Positions 1 through 5,356 of a stretch of 5,356 nucleotides of DNA are shown here, in pieces (within the stretch, counting starts at the first letter, position 1; each line of letters starts with the position of its first letter). A program made the position numbers and the translations under genes. This DNA comes from an uncultured Bacilli bacterium (lineage in GTDB: Bacteria > Bacillota_I > Bacilli_A > RF39 > UBA660). Location: positions 1 through 5,356 of the forward strand of contig CANRAX010000076.1 of the NCBI GenBank assembly GCA_947628635.1. The letters run 5' to 3'. The notes beneath the pieces were generated by a model, which saw only the letters and a list, made by a program, of their open reading frames with translations, made no database searches and was not told where the DNA came from.

Positions 1-76
1 TAATTGATTTATTATCATTTAATCCATCTTCAATATTTTTTCTATCTTCATAAGATAGATGACAATAATTTGCCAT
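1..76 (-). CDS. IS30-family transposase, N-terminal fragment (cut by window edge)
   Basis: Reading the minus strand from ATG at 76-74 gives 25 codons, starting MANYCHLSYEDRKNIEDGLN, still open at the window edge. A strong AAGGAGGT ribosome binding site (complement of 87-94) lies 10 bases before the ATG, which fixes the start. The pattern 'MANY-HL-(S/T)-x-(E/D)-(D/E)-R-x-x-I-E' followed by 'L-x-x-x-x-S-I' resembles the start of the N-terminal helix-turn-helix region of IS30-family transposases, which recognises the terminal repeats; the DDE catalytic domain would lie outside the window. The family call rests on only 25 residues, so another HTH protein remains possible. It is divergent from sepF. 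Whether the transposase is intact cannot be judged here. Confidence 0.6.
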   Translation of the reverse strand, partial: MANYCHLSYEDRKNIEDGLNDNKSI

Positions 77-122
77 AATATATAATACCTCCTTCATATG
101 ACAAATAAATTGCTTGAAAGAT

Positions 123-153
123 ATTATATATCATTCTAAAATTAACTGCACAA
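123..153 (-). promoter_or_regulatory. Candidate promoter for the transposase gene
   Basis: On the minus strand a perfect TATAAT (complement of 123-128) lies about 28 bases upstream of the transposase ribosome binding site. The best -35 match is TTGTGC (complement of 148-153), with a long 19-base spacer, so the promoter would be weak by consensus. The -35 region overlaps the palindrome at 147-163. The call rests on motif matching only. Confidence 0.35.
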
Positions 154-163
154 CAATTGTGCA
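147..163. repeat. Palindrome TGCACAA-CAA-TTGTGCA
   Basis: Two perfect 7-base arms, TGCACAA (147-153) and TTGTGCA (157-163), are separated by three bases. In an otherwise AT-dominated spacer this is the most ordered element. It overlaps the candidate -35 region of the divergent transposase, so it could be an operator, a transposase binding site near the insertion-sequence end, or a small hairpin that limits transposase expression. There is no T-run on either side, so it is not a typical terminator. Confidence 0.5.
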
Positions 164-228
164 CTTCATTTTTTAAATTACAAACTTTACAAAAAAGCAA
201 TAAATGTTAAATTTAATCTTTTTCTTTT

Positions 229-257
229 TTGATTTTTATGTTAAAATGAACTATAGT
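229..257 (+). promoter_or_regulatory. Sigma-A-type promoter of sepF-divIVA
   Basis: A -35 box TTGATT (229-234) and a -10 box TATAGT (252-257) are separated by 17 bases, the optimal spacing. Transcription would start near 264, leaving a leader of about 20 bases before the sepF start at 286. The promoter lies just outside the presumed insertion-sequence end, so it could be native or partly created by the insertion. Confidence 0.6.
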
Positions 258-285
258 AACGAAATATAATTTGGAGGTAATTACT

Positions 286-726
286 ATGGCTTTAGATAAA
301 TTAAAAGGATTATTTGGTAATGATGAGCAAGAAGAACAAGAAGTTGCTCCAGATGAAGAGTATTATAATACTACAAGAGAAGCTTTTCATACCGCAAATG
401 GTGACGCTGAAAGTAAAATGATGCTTTTGGAACCACGAGCATATTCTGAAAGTCAACAAATAGCAGATTATTTAAAAAATCGTAGCGCAGTAGTCGTTAA
501 TTTAAAAAGAGTAACTCCTGATGTAGCTAAAAGAATAGTTGACTTTTTATACGGATGTATTTATGCTATCGGTGGTGATTTGCAAAAACTAGGTGGAGGA
601 ATTTTCTTATGTACTCCAAACAATGTTAATGTTGAAGGAAAAATAAGTGATGATTCTCAAAATCAAAGTTCTAAACAAAATCGTAGTAAAAAAGAAAAAA
701 CAGAAGATGATGAAGATTTCTTTTAA
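286..726 (+). CDS. sepF: Cell division protein SepF
   Basis: This 146-residue protein matches SepF, the membrane anchor that binds the FtsZ C-terminus and bundles FtsZ into the Z-ring. Residues 1-11 (MALDKLKGLFG) form the short amphipathic membrane helix, followed by an acidic linker (about 12-26). The SepF core spans about 45-120, with LEPRAYSE (48-55), IADYLKNRSAVVVNL (59-73), AKRIVDFLYG (81-90) and IGGDLQKLGGGIFLCTP (95-111). A charged tail of about 26 residues follows, ending in DDEDFF. The length is typical of the family. I chose ATG 286 because GGAGGT (273-278) lies 7 bases upstream; the in-frame TTG at 271 overlaps that ribosome binding site. divIVA follows after 25 bases, probably in the same transcript. 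The usual ylmD/ylmE upstream and ylmG/ylmH downstream are absent. Confidence 0.93.
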   Translation: MALDKLKGLFGNDEQEEQEVAPDEEYYNTTREAFHTANGDAESKMMLLEPRAYSESQQIADYLKNRSAVVVNLKRVTPDVAKRIVDFLYGCIYAIGGDLQKLGGGIFLCTPNNVNVEGKISDDSQNQSSKQNRSKKEKTEDDEDFF

Positions 727-751
727 AAGCTAACATTTAAAAGGTGATTAT

Positions 752-1189
752 ATGGAAAAATTTAGTTATGAAGCTAATGGATATAATCGTAATGAAGTTA
801 ATCAATTTGTAAGTGATGTTATAAAGGAAACAGAAGGTATTATTACTAGGTGTAAACAGCAAAGAGTTGATATTGATAAGTTAAGAAGCGAATTACAACA
901 TTATAAAGATCTTGAAAAAACTTTGAATTTAGCGATTATTAAGGCAGAAGAGACGGCTGATAATATTAAAAAAGTAGCGAGAGAAGAATCAGAAATGATA
1001 GTAACGTCTGCGAAAAATAATGCTTCGCGAATTGTGAATGAAGCTCTTTTAAAAGCTGAAAAAATTCAAAATAATGCAGATACCTTAGAACAAAATATGA
1101 AGATTTTTAAGAGAAAATTAAGACTTATAGTAGAACAACAATTAGCTGTGATTGATGAAATAGAAGTTCTTGAATTAGACCCTAAATAA
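752..1189 (+). CDS. divIVA: DivIVA-family septum/pole protein
   Basis: This 145-residue coiled-coil protein matches DivIVA, which self-assembles on strongly curved membrane at septa and poles and recruits division or growth factors. The N-terminal domain carries the signature GYNRNEVNQFVSDV (10-23, compare GYDxxEVNxFL in B. subtilis). From about 25 to 135 it is predicted to be almost continuous coiled coil, with LEKTLNLAI, a region comparable to the B. subtilis 'IVREAEKNADRIINESL' stretch (here IVTSAKNNASRIVNEAL) and a final IVEQQLAVIDEIE block. The start ATG 752 has AAGGTG (741-746) 5 bases upstream. It is about 19 residues shorter than the 164-residue B. subtilis protein: the N-terminus begins about 10 residues later and the C-terminal tail is short. 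The B. subtilis membrane-insertion pair Phe17-Arg18 aligns with Ala8-Asn9. It is cotranscribed with sepF and ends at a hairpin terminator. Confidence 0.9.
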   Translation: MEKFSYEANGYNRNEVNQFVSDVIKETEGIITRCKQQRVDIDKLRSELQHYKDLEKTLNLAIIKAEETADNIKKVAREESEMIVTSAKNNASRIVNEALLKAEKIQNNADTLEQNMKIFKRKLRLIVEQQLAVIDEIEVLELDPK

Positions 1190-1205
1190 AGTGGTCTTTT
1201 TTTTT
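1177..1205 (+). terminator. Short intrinsic terminator after divIVA
   Basis: AGACC (1177-1181) pairs with GGTCT (1193-1197), giving a 5-bp stem with an 11-base loop that leads into nine consecutive T (1197-1205). The left arm lies in the last codons of divIVA and the TAA is in the loop. The stem is short, so termination may be partial. Its position before a new promoter and the T-box leader fits a transcript boundary. Confidence 0.55.
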
Positions 1206-1258
1206 AAGTAAAACATATACTTTATTAAGAAATAGAAAAAAGGATAGCTAAAAAAGTA

Positions 1259-1287
1259 TTGTCAAATATACAATAATATGTTATATT
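1259..1287 (+). promoter_or_regulatory. Sigma-A-type promoter of the T-box operon (extended -10)
   Basis: The -35 box TTGTCA (1259-1264) and the -10 box TATATT (1282-1287) are 17 bases apart, and TG at 1279-1280 makes an extended -10. Transcription would start near 1294, right at the beginning of the T-box Stem I. This is the best-matching promoter in the window and makes the exchanger-ileS unit independent of sepF-divIVA. Confidence 0.75.
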
Positions 1288-1293
1288 ACAAAA

Positions 1294-1514
1294 GAAAGCA
1301 AGTGCGAAAGACGGAATATTTTGGAATTTAAAGAGAGCTTGTGGTTGGTGCAAACAAGTAATGAAGAAATATTCGGATCACTTTCAAGTTGTGATTTATG
1401 GATAAGATAGATACGGCTAAACGCGTTATAGTTTAGAAAGATAAGTATTTTACTTATAAATTAAGGTGGTACCACGAACTATTCGTCCTTAGGGATGAGT
1501 AGTTTTTCTTTTTT
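1294..1514 (+). ncRNA. T-box riboswitch, probably tRNA-Ile responsive
   Basis: This leader has the parts of a class I T-box in order. Stem I: GAAAG (1306-1310)/CTTTC (1381-1385) and GAATATTT (1314-1321)/AAATATTC (1367-1374) enclose a loop whose 3' side is GGATCA, giving specifier ATC (1377-1379, Ile) followed by A. The distal part has AGAGAG (1332-1337) and a stem CTTGT/ACAAG (1338-1342/1354-1358) with loop GGTTGGTGCAA. CTAAAC/GTTTAG (1417-1422/1431-1436) is a candidate Stem II and ATAAGTA/TACTTAT (1441-1447/1451-1457) is Stem III. The antiterminator uses TAAGG/CCTTA (1462-1466/1487-1491) and ACGA/TCGT (1474-1477/1483-1486) around the 7-base bulge TGGTACC (1467-1473). TGGT pairs with an ACCA tRNA end, so discriminator A, which fits tRNA-Ile. 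Uncharged tRNA would stabilise the antiterminator and switch on the exchanger and ileS. The T-box call is firm; the specifier assignment is supported by helices and by the downstream ileS. The 5' end is inferred from the promoter. Confidence 0.93.
1477..1514 (+). terminator. T-box attenuator terminator
   Basis: AACTATTCGTCC (1477-1488) pairs over 12 positions, two of them G-T, with GGATGAGTAGTT (1493-1504) around a TTAG loop, followed by TTTTTCTTTTTT (1503-1514). It shares 1477-1491 with the antiterminator, so the two folds exclude each other. It is the default off state when tRNA-Ile is charged. The exchanger's ribosome binding site begins two bases after the T-run. Confidence 0.9.
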
Positions 1515-1527
1515 GAAAGGAGAATTT

Positions 1528-2478
1528 ATGTTAATAAATACCATTTTATTGATATTGGGGTTCGTAATTTTAATAAAAGGTGCTGATATTTTTGTTGATG
1601 GGGCAAGTTCTACTGCTTTAAATTTTAAAGTTTCAAAAATACTTATTGGACTAACGGTTGTGGCCTTTGGAACTAGCGCACCTGAATTAGCTGTTAGTAT
1701 TAAATCTATACTTTCCCATAGTGGTGATATTGTTTTAGGTAACGTTATAGGAAGTAATATTTTAAATATTTTACTTATATTAGGTTTATCAGCTTTATTT
1801 CATCCTTTAACTGTTAAGAATAATACTGTCAAAAAAGAATTACCTATTGCTATGCTCATTACAATGGTCTTTGCAGTTCTTTTATCGGATAATATTTTTA
1901 ATTTAAATATTATTAATGAGTTCACTCGTGGTGATGGTATTGTCTTACTTTTATTCTTTACTGTCTTTATTTATTATTTAATTAGCATAATGCGTAACAA
2001 GATTGACATTAAAGATGAAAAAGTTCCTATGTCTTTAAAAAAAGCCTTAGCTTTTACAATTTTAGGTATTATAGCTATAATTTATGGAAGTAATATGGTT
2101 GTTAATCATTCTAGTATGATTGCGAAATTATTAGGTGTTAGTGAAAGAATGATTGCTTTAACTATAATAGCTTTAGGAACCTCTCTTCCAGAGCTAGTAA
2201 CTTCAATAAGCGCAACAAGAAAAGGAGAGTATGATATCGCTATTGGTAATGTTGTTGGTAGTAATATTTTCAACATAGGTATTGTTATAGGTTTACCTAT
2301 TAGTATTTTTGGAGGAATTTCCAATATTACTTTTAGTTATATCGATATTATCTGTATGATTTTATCAGCTATTTTACTTTTTATGTTTTCTTTTAATGAT
2401 TATAAAATTTCTAAAAGAGAAGGCATAATATTTTTACTATTATTTATTTGCTATTATGCATATGTAATTTTTGCTTAA
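1528..2478 (+). CDS. CaCA-family Na+/Ca2+ (cation/proton) antiporter, YrbG-like
   Basis: This 316-residue polytopic membrane protein has the two inverted alpha repeats that define the CaCA exchanger superfamily. Alpha-1 contains GTSAPE (48-53) and GNVIGSN (71-77); alpha-2 contains GTSLPE (217-222) and GNVVGSN (240-246). Glu53 and Glu222 are the paired acidic residues expected to bind Ca2+. About ten membrane segments are apparent, split by a hydrophilic loop (about 155-170). Length is normal for bacterial members. It probably exports Ca2+ in exchange for Na+ or H+; the ion pair cannot be read from sequence, and K+ dependence is unknown. I chose ATG 1528 because AGGAG (1518-1522) lies 5 bases upstream; the in-frame ATG at 1495 is inside the attenuator hairpin and has no ribosome binding site. 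It is the first gene after the T-box and ileS follows by 17 bases with no promoter or terminator between, so both should be induced when isoleucine is short. Confidence 0.92.
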   Translation: MLINTILLILGFVILIKGADIFVDGASSTALNFKVSKILIGLTVVAFGTSAPELAVSIKSILSHSGDIVLGNVIGSNILNILLILGLSALFHPLTVKNNTVKKELPIAMLITMVFAVLLSDNIFNLNIINEFTRGDGIVLLLFFTVFIYYLISIMRNKIDIKDEKVPMSLKKALAFTILGIIAIIYGSNMVVNHSSMIAKLLGVSERMIALTIIALGTSLPELVTSISATRKGEYDIAIGNVVGSNIFNIGIVIGLPISIFGGISNITFSYIDIICMILSAILLFMFSFNDYKISKREGIIFLLLFICYYAYVIFA

Positions 2479-2495
2479 ATGGAAGTAGGTGTATT

Positions 2496-5356
2496 ATGAA
2501 ATTTGAAAAATTAGAACAAGGAAAAATAAATGAAATTGAAAAAAGATTTGCTGAAAAATGGGATGAAGAAGATATTTATACAAAAACAGTAAAAGCACAT
2601 GAAAATAATGATAACTTTGTTTTCTATGATGGACCAGCTACGGCTAATGGTATGCCTGGAATTCACCATACTTTAGCTAAGTTATTGAAAGATACCGTTT
2701 GCAAATATAAAACAATGCAAGGTTATAAAGTAATTAGAAAAGTAGGTTGGGATACACATGGTTTACCAGTTGAAGTTCAAGTAGAAAAGGAACTAAACTT
2801 TTCTAATAAAAATGATATTGAAAAATATGGTATTAAAGAGTTTAATCAGAAATGCCGTGAAAGTGTCTGGAAAAATGAAGAATATTTTGCTAAATTTACC
2901 AAACAAATGGGTCAATTTATAGATTTGAAACATCCTTATATTACTTATGATAACAACTATATTGAAACAGAATGGTGGATTTTAAAAAAGATTTTTGATG
3001 ATGGTTATATTTACAATGGTTTAAAAATTGTCCCATGGTGTCCTCGTTGTGGTACGGGACTTGCTTCCCATGAAGTAGCCCAAGGTTATAAAGAAATATC
3101 TGTAAATACAGTTTATGTTCCTTTTAAATTAAAAAACGAAGAAAATACATATTTTTTGGTTTGGACAACAACACCTTGGACTTTGATGTCAAATGTTGCT
3201 TTATGTGTAAATCCTGAAGAAAAATATGTCAAATGTTTGTCAAAAGGATATAATTTTATTGTAGCAAAGTCTTTAGCTGATACTGTGCTTGGAAGCGATT
3301 ATAAAATCGTTGAAGAATATAAAGGAAAAGATTTGGAATATATTGAATATGAACAGTTAATGCCATTCTTAAAAACAGATAAAAAGGGTTTTTATGTAAC
3401 TTGTGCTGATTATGTAACTACTGAAGATGGTACTGGTATTGTTCATATTGCTCCAGCTTTTGGTCAAGATGATTATGAAGTTGGTTTAAAATATGATTTA
3501 CCTGTTTTTAATCCTGTTGGAGAAGATGGTTGCTACACAGAGGGACCATGGCAAGGTAGGTTAGTTGTTGATTCGGATTTAGAACTTGAAATTATAAAGT
3601 ATTTAGCTAGTGAAGATAAATTATTTAAAAAACAAAAAATGAAGCATGATTATCCACATTGTTGGAGATGTAAAACACCACTTGTTTATTATTCTAAACC
3701 TTCTCTTTATATTAAAACAACAGCTAAGAAAGATGAAATAATTGAACAAAATAGAAAAGTTGCTTGGCATCCTGATTATGTCGGAGAAAAAAGATTTGAA
3801 AATTGGCTTCAAAATATGAATGATTGGGCTATTTCTCGTAATAGATATTGGGGTTGTCCAATTCCTCTTTGGAAATGTAGTTGTGGTCATGAAATAATGG
3901 TAGGTTCACGTGAAGAACTTATTTCTCTAGCTATTGAAGATGTAAAAGAAGATATTGATCTTCATAGACCATATGTTGATGATATCCACATTGAATGTCC
4001 AAAATGCCATAAAACAATGTCTCGTATAACAGATGTAATTGATTGCTGGTTTGATTCTGGAGCTATGCCTTTTGCTCAATATCATTATCCTTTTGAAAAT
4101 AAAGAACTTTTTGAAAGTCAATTTCCAGCTGATTTTATCGCTGAAGGTATTGATCAAACAAGAGGTTGGTTCTATTCTCTTTTAGTAATATCAACTTTTG
4201 TAACGGGAAAAACACCATATAAAAATGTTTTAGTAAATGATCTTTTACTAGATAAATATGGTCAAAAAATGCATAAATCACGTGGCAACACGATTAGTCC
4301 TTTTGGAATTATGGATGAATATGGAGCAGATACAGTAAGATTTTATATGCTATACGCTTCTCCTGTTTGGACACCTTTAAAATTTGACGAAGATGGAGTA
4401 AAAGAAATTTATTCTAAATATATTTCAACCTTTAAAAATGCATATTCATTCTTTGAAATGTATGCTAATGCTGATGATATTGATCCAAGAACTTATGATA
4501 TTCCTATTAAAGATCGTCCTTTAATAGATAGATGGTTAATCTCTAAGTTAAATAAATTAATTAAAGAGGTAAACTTAGCTTTTGCGGAGTATGATTTAAA
4601 CAAAGTTGCTAAATTAATTGTTCCTTTCTTAAATGATGATTTATCAAACTGGTATATTAGAAGTAATAGAAGACGTTTTTGGGATAGTGAATTAACGGAA
4701 TCTAAAAAATGTGTTTACTTAACGACATATGAGGTATTAGTAGAATTATGTAAATTATGTGCTCCGTTGACTCCTTTCTTAACTGAAGAAATTTATCAAA
4801 AATTAACTTCTGAAGAATCTGTTCATTTAGCTTCTTATCCTATTGAAAATGAGGAATTAATTGATGAAGTGATAGAAGAAAAAATGGATTTAGTAAGAGA
4901 TATTTGTTCTTTAGGACGTTTTGCTAGAGAAGAAGCTAATATTAAAGTACGTCAACCTATTAGTAGTTTGATTTTACCAAAAAGTGATGAAATAATAATT
5001 GGCAATTTATTACCTATTATTGAAGAAGAATTAAATGTTAAGGAAGTAATTTTTAAAGAAGATATGAGCTCTTATTTAGAATATGTAGTTAAACCAAATT
5101 TCAAAGTTTTAGGTAAGAAACTAGGTCCTGAAATTAAAAAACTTCAAGAAATTCTTAACAATTTAACTTCTCAAGATATTGAAAAAATTCAAGGAGATGG
5201 TTTAACTGTAAAATTATCTCAAGAAGAATTGTTAGTAACTCAAGATATGGTTTTAATAAGCCTAAAACAAAAAGATGGCTATGCTTCTACTTCTAATAAT
5301 AAAACTTGTGTTGTGTTAGATACAGAATTAACAGAAGACTTGATTTTAGAAGGCTT
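2496..5356 (+). CDS. ileS: Isoleucyl-tRNA synthetase, type 2 (GXHH variant), 3' end outside window
   Basis: The frame is open for 953 codons and runs off the window edge. IleRS joins isoleucine to tRNA-Ile in the cytoplasm and hydrolyses Val-tRNA-Ile. Visible landmarks: DGPATANGMPGIHH (45-58), where the HIGH site reads GIHH (55-58); GWDTHGLPVE; a CP1 editing domain with WTTTPWTL and GTGIVHIAPAFGQDDY (312-327, Asp325/326 being the editing aspartate region); Cys pairs in PWCPRCG and HCWRCK; ISRNRYWGCPIPLW; a further Cys ribbon (CSCGH, then CPKCH); DCWFDSGA; KMHKS (591-595, the KMSKS loop); then the anticodon-binding region and FAREEANIKVRQPIS. GMPGIHH and length beyond 953 residues fit the type 2 (mupirocin-insensitive) form, usually a little over 1000 residues, so roughly 80-100 are missing. 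ATG 2496 has AGGTG (2487-2491) 4 bases upstream. The T-box leader controls it through the exchanger gene. Base composition matches its neighbours, giving no sign of recent transfer. Confidence 0.96.
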   Translation, partial: MKFEKLEQGKINEIEKRFAEKWDEEDIYTKTVKAHENNDNFVFYDGPATANGMPGIHHTLAKLLKDTVCKYKTMQGYKVIRKVGWDTHGLPVEVQVEKELNFSNKNDIEKYGIKEFNQKCRESVWKNEEYFAKFTKQMGQFIDLKHPYITYDNNYIETEWWILKKIFDDGYIYNGLKIVPWCPRCGTGLASHEVAQGYKEISVNTVYVPFKLKNEENTYFLVWTTTPWTLMSNVALCVNPEEKYVKCLSKGYNFIVAKSLADTVLGSDYKIVEEYKGKDLEYIEYEQLMPFLKTDKKGFYVTCADYVTTEDGTGIVHIAPAFGQDDYEVGLKYDLPVFNPVGEDGCYTEGPWQGRLVVDSDLELEIIKYLASEDKLFKKQKMKHDYPHCWRCKTPLVYYSKPSLYIKTTAKKDEIIEQNRKVAWHPDYVGEKRFENWLQNMNDWAISRNRYWGCPIPLWKCSCGHEIMVGSREELISLAIEDVKEDIDLHRPYVDDIHIECPKCHKTMSRITDVIDCWFDSGAMPFAQYHYPFENKELFESQFPADFIAEGIDQTRGWFYSLLVISTFVTGKTPYKNVLVNDLLLDKYGQKMHKSRGNTISPFGIMDEYGADTVRFYMLYASPVWTPLKFDEDGVKEIYSKYISTFKNAYSFFEMYANADDIDPRTYDIPIKDRPLIDRWLISKLNKLIKEVNLAFAEYDLNKVAKLIVPFLNDDLSNWYIRSNRRRFWDSELTESKKCVYLTTYEVLVELCKLCAPLTPFLTEEIYQKLTSEESVHLASYPIENEELIDEVIEEKMDLVRDICSLGRFAREEANIKVRQPISSLILPKSDEIIIGNLLPIIEEELNVKEVIFKEDMSSYLEYVVKPNFKVLGKKLGPEIKKLQEILNNLTSQDIEKIQGDGLTVKLSQEELLVTQDMVLISLKQKDGYASTSNNKTCVVLDTELTEDLILEG

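Larger units (their letters stand above)
1..200. mobile_element. End of a probable IS30-like insertion sequence (outer boundary uncertain)
   Basis: If the divergent reading frame at 1-76 is a transposase, its non-coding leader and one terminal inverted repeat must lie between it and the sepF promoter at about 229. The stretch around 147-200 (palindrome, then GTGCACTTCATTTTTT, then an A/T-rich run) is the likeliest place for the terminal repeat. The right-hand boundary given is an estimate: the other end of the element is outside the window, so neither the matching repeat nor the target duplication can be seen. This is inference from context. Confidence 0.35.

Noticed and set aside
720..729. 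Palindrome CTTTTAAAAG at the end of sepF
   Set aside because: It is pure A/T symmetry with single G/C ends and no loop, and has no T-run, so it is likely chance in this composition.
1286..1395. Possible Stem I base helix ATTACAA (1286-1292) with TTGTGAT (1389-1395)
   Set aside because: The left arm overlaps the -10 box and lies upstream of the predicted transcription start near 1294, so it would not be in the RNA. GCAA (1298-1301) with TTGT (1389-1392) is a more plausible, though weak, base.
2106..2324. 72-codon open frame on the minus strand inside the exchanger gene
   Set aside because: It is antisense to the alpha-2 repeat of a clearly real gene, has no recognisable domain and reads as a shadow of the conserved codons.
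3621..3890. 89-codon open frame on the minus strand inside ileS
   Set aside because: It is antisense to conserved IleRS motifs (HCWRCK to ISRNRYWG), with no family resemblance.
3927..4157. 76-codon open frame on the minus strand inside ileS
   Set aside because: It is antisense to the conserved DCWFDSGA region and is a low-complexity A/T-derived protein.
1..5356. CRISPR array, tRNA/rRNA genes, toxin-antitoxin pair or phage genes
   Set aside because: No regularly spaced repeats, tRNA cloverleaf or rRNA segments were seen on either strand, and every stretch over 300 bases is accounted for by the genes or the T-box leader.
2496..5356. Mycoplasma-type genetic code (TGA = Trp)
   Set aside because: The Trp codons in the ileS, exchanger and division-gene frames I read are TGG, and no in-frame TGA was found.

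Overview
The window is AT-rich (roughly 30% GC by eye) and looks like a Bacillota chromosome, probably a gut-type Bacilli/Erysipelotrichia lineage or a relative near the Mollicutes. The grounds are strong AGGAGG-type ribosome binding sites, a sepF-divIVA-ileS neighbourhood and a tRNA-responsive T-box leader. All Trp codons I read are TGG and the 953-codon ileS frame has no in-frame TGA, so the code is the standard bacterial one rather than the Mycoplasma code. The genus cannot be named from the sequence.

Layout. Positions 1-76 (minus strand) are the first 25 codons of a transposase, probably IS30 family, cut by the window edge. Positions 77-285 hold its leader, a 7-bp-arm palindrome, probably the end of the insertion sequence, and a sigma-A-type promoter. 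Positions 286-1189 are a two-gene cell-division unit, sepF then divIVA, 25 bases apart and closed by a short hairpin with a T-run. Positions 1190-1527 hold a second promoter and a complete T-box riboswitch whose candidate specifier codon is ATC (Ile). Downstream are a CaCA-family cation exchanger (1528-2478) and, 17 bases later, the isoleucyl-tRNA synthetase gene, which runs off the right edge.

How the genes work together. SepF and DivIVA are membrane-associated division proteins: SepF anchors FtsZ, and DivIVA marks curved membrane at septa and poles. The T-box senses uncharged tRNA-Ile and lets transcription through when isoleucine is short. This is the expected control for ileS, but here the exchanger gene sits between the leader and ileS, so it should share the same control.

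The strongest points for a second look are: (1) IleRS looks like the long type 2 form, with its HIGH signature written as GIHH, a swap associated with mupirocin hyper-resistance; (2) this gene occupies the conserved post-divIVA locus behind a T-box; (3) an ion exchanger is interposed in the T-box operon; (4) DivIVA lacks the Phe-Arg membrane-insertion pair known from Bacillus subtilis. I found no wholly new system: the parts are recognisable, and the novelty is in their arrangement and in unusual residues.
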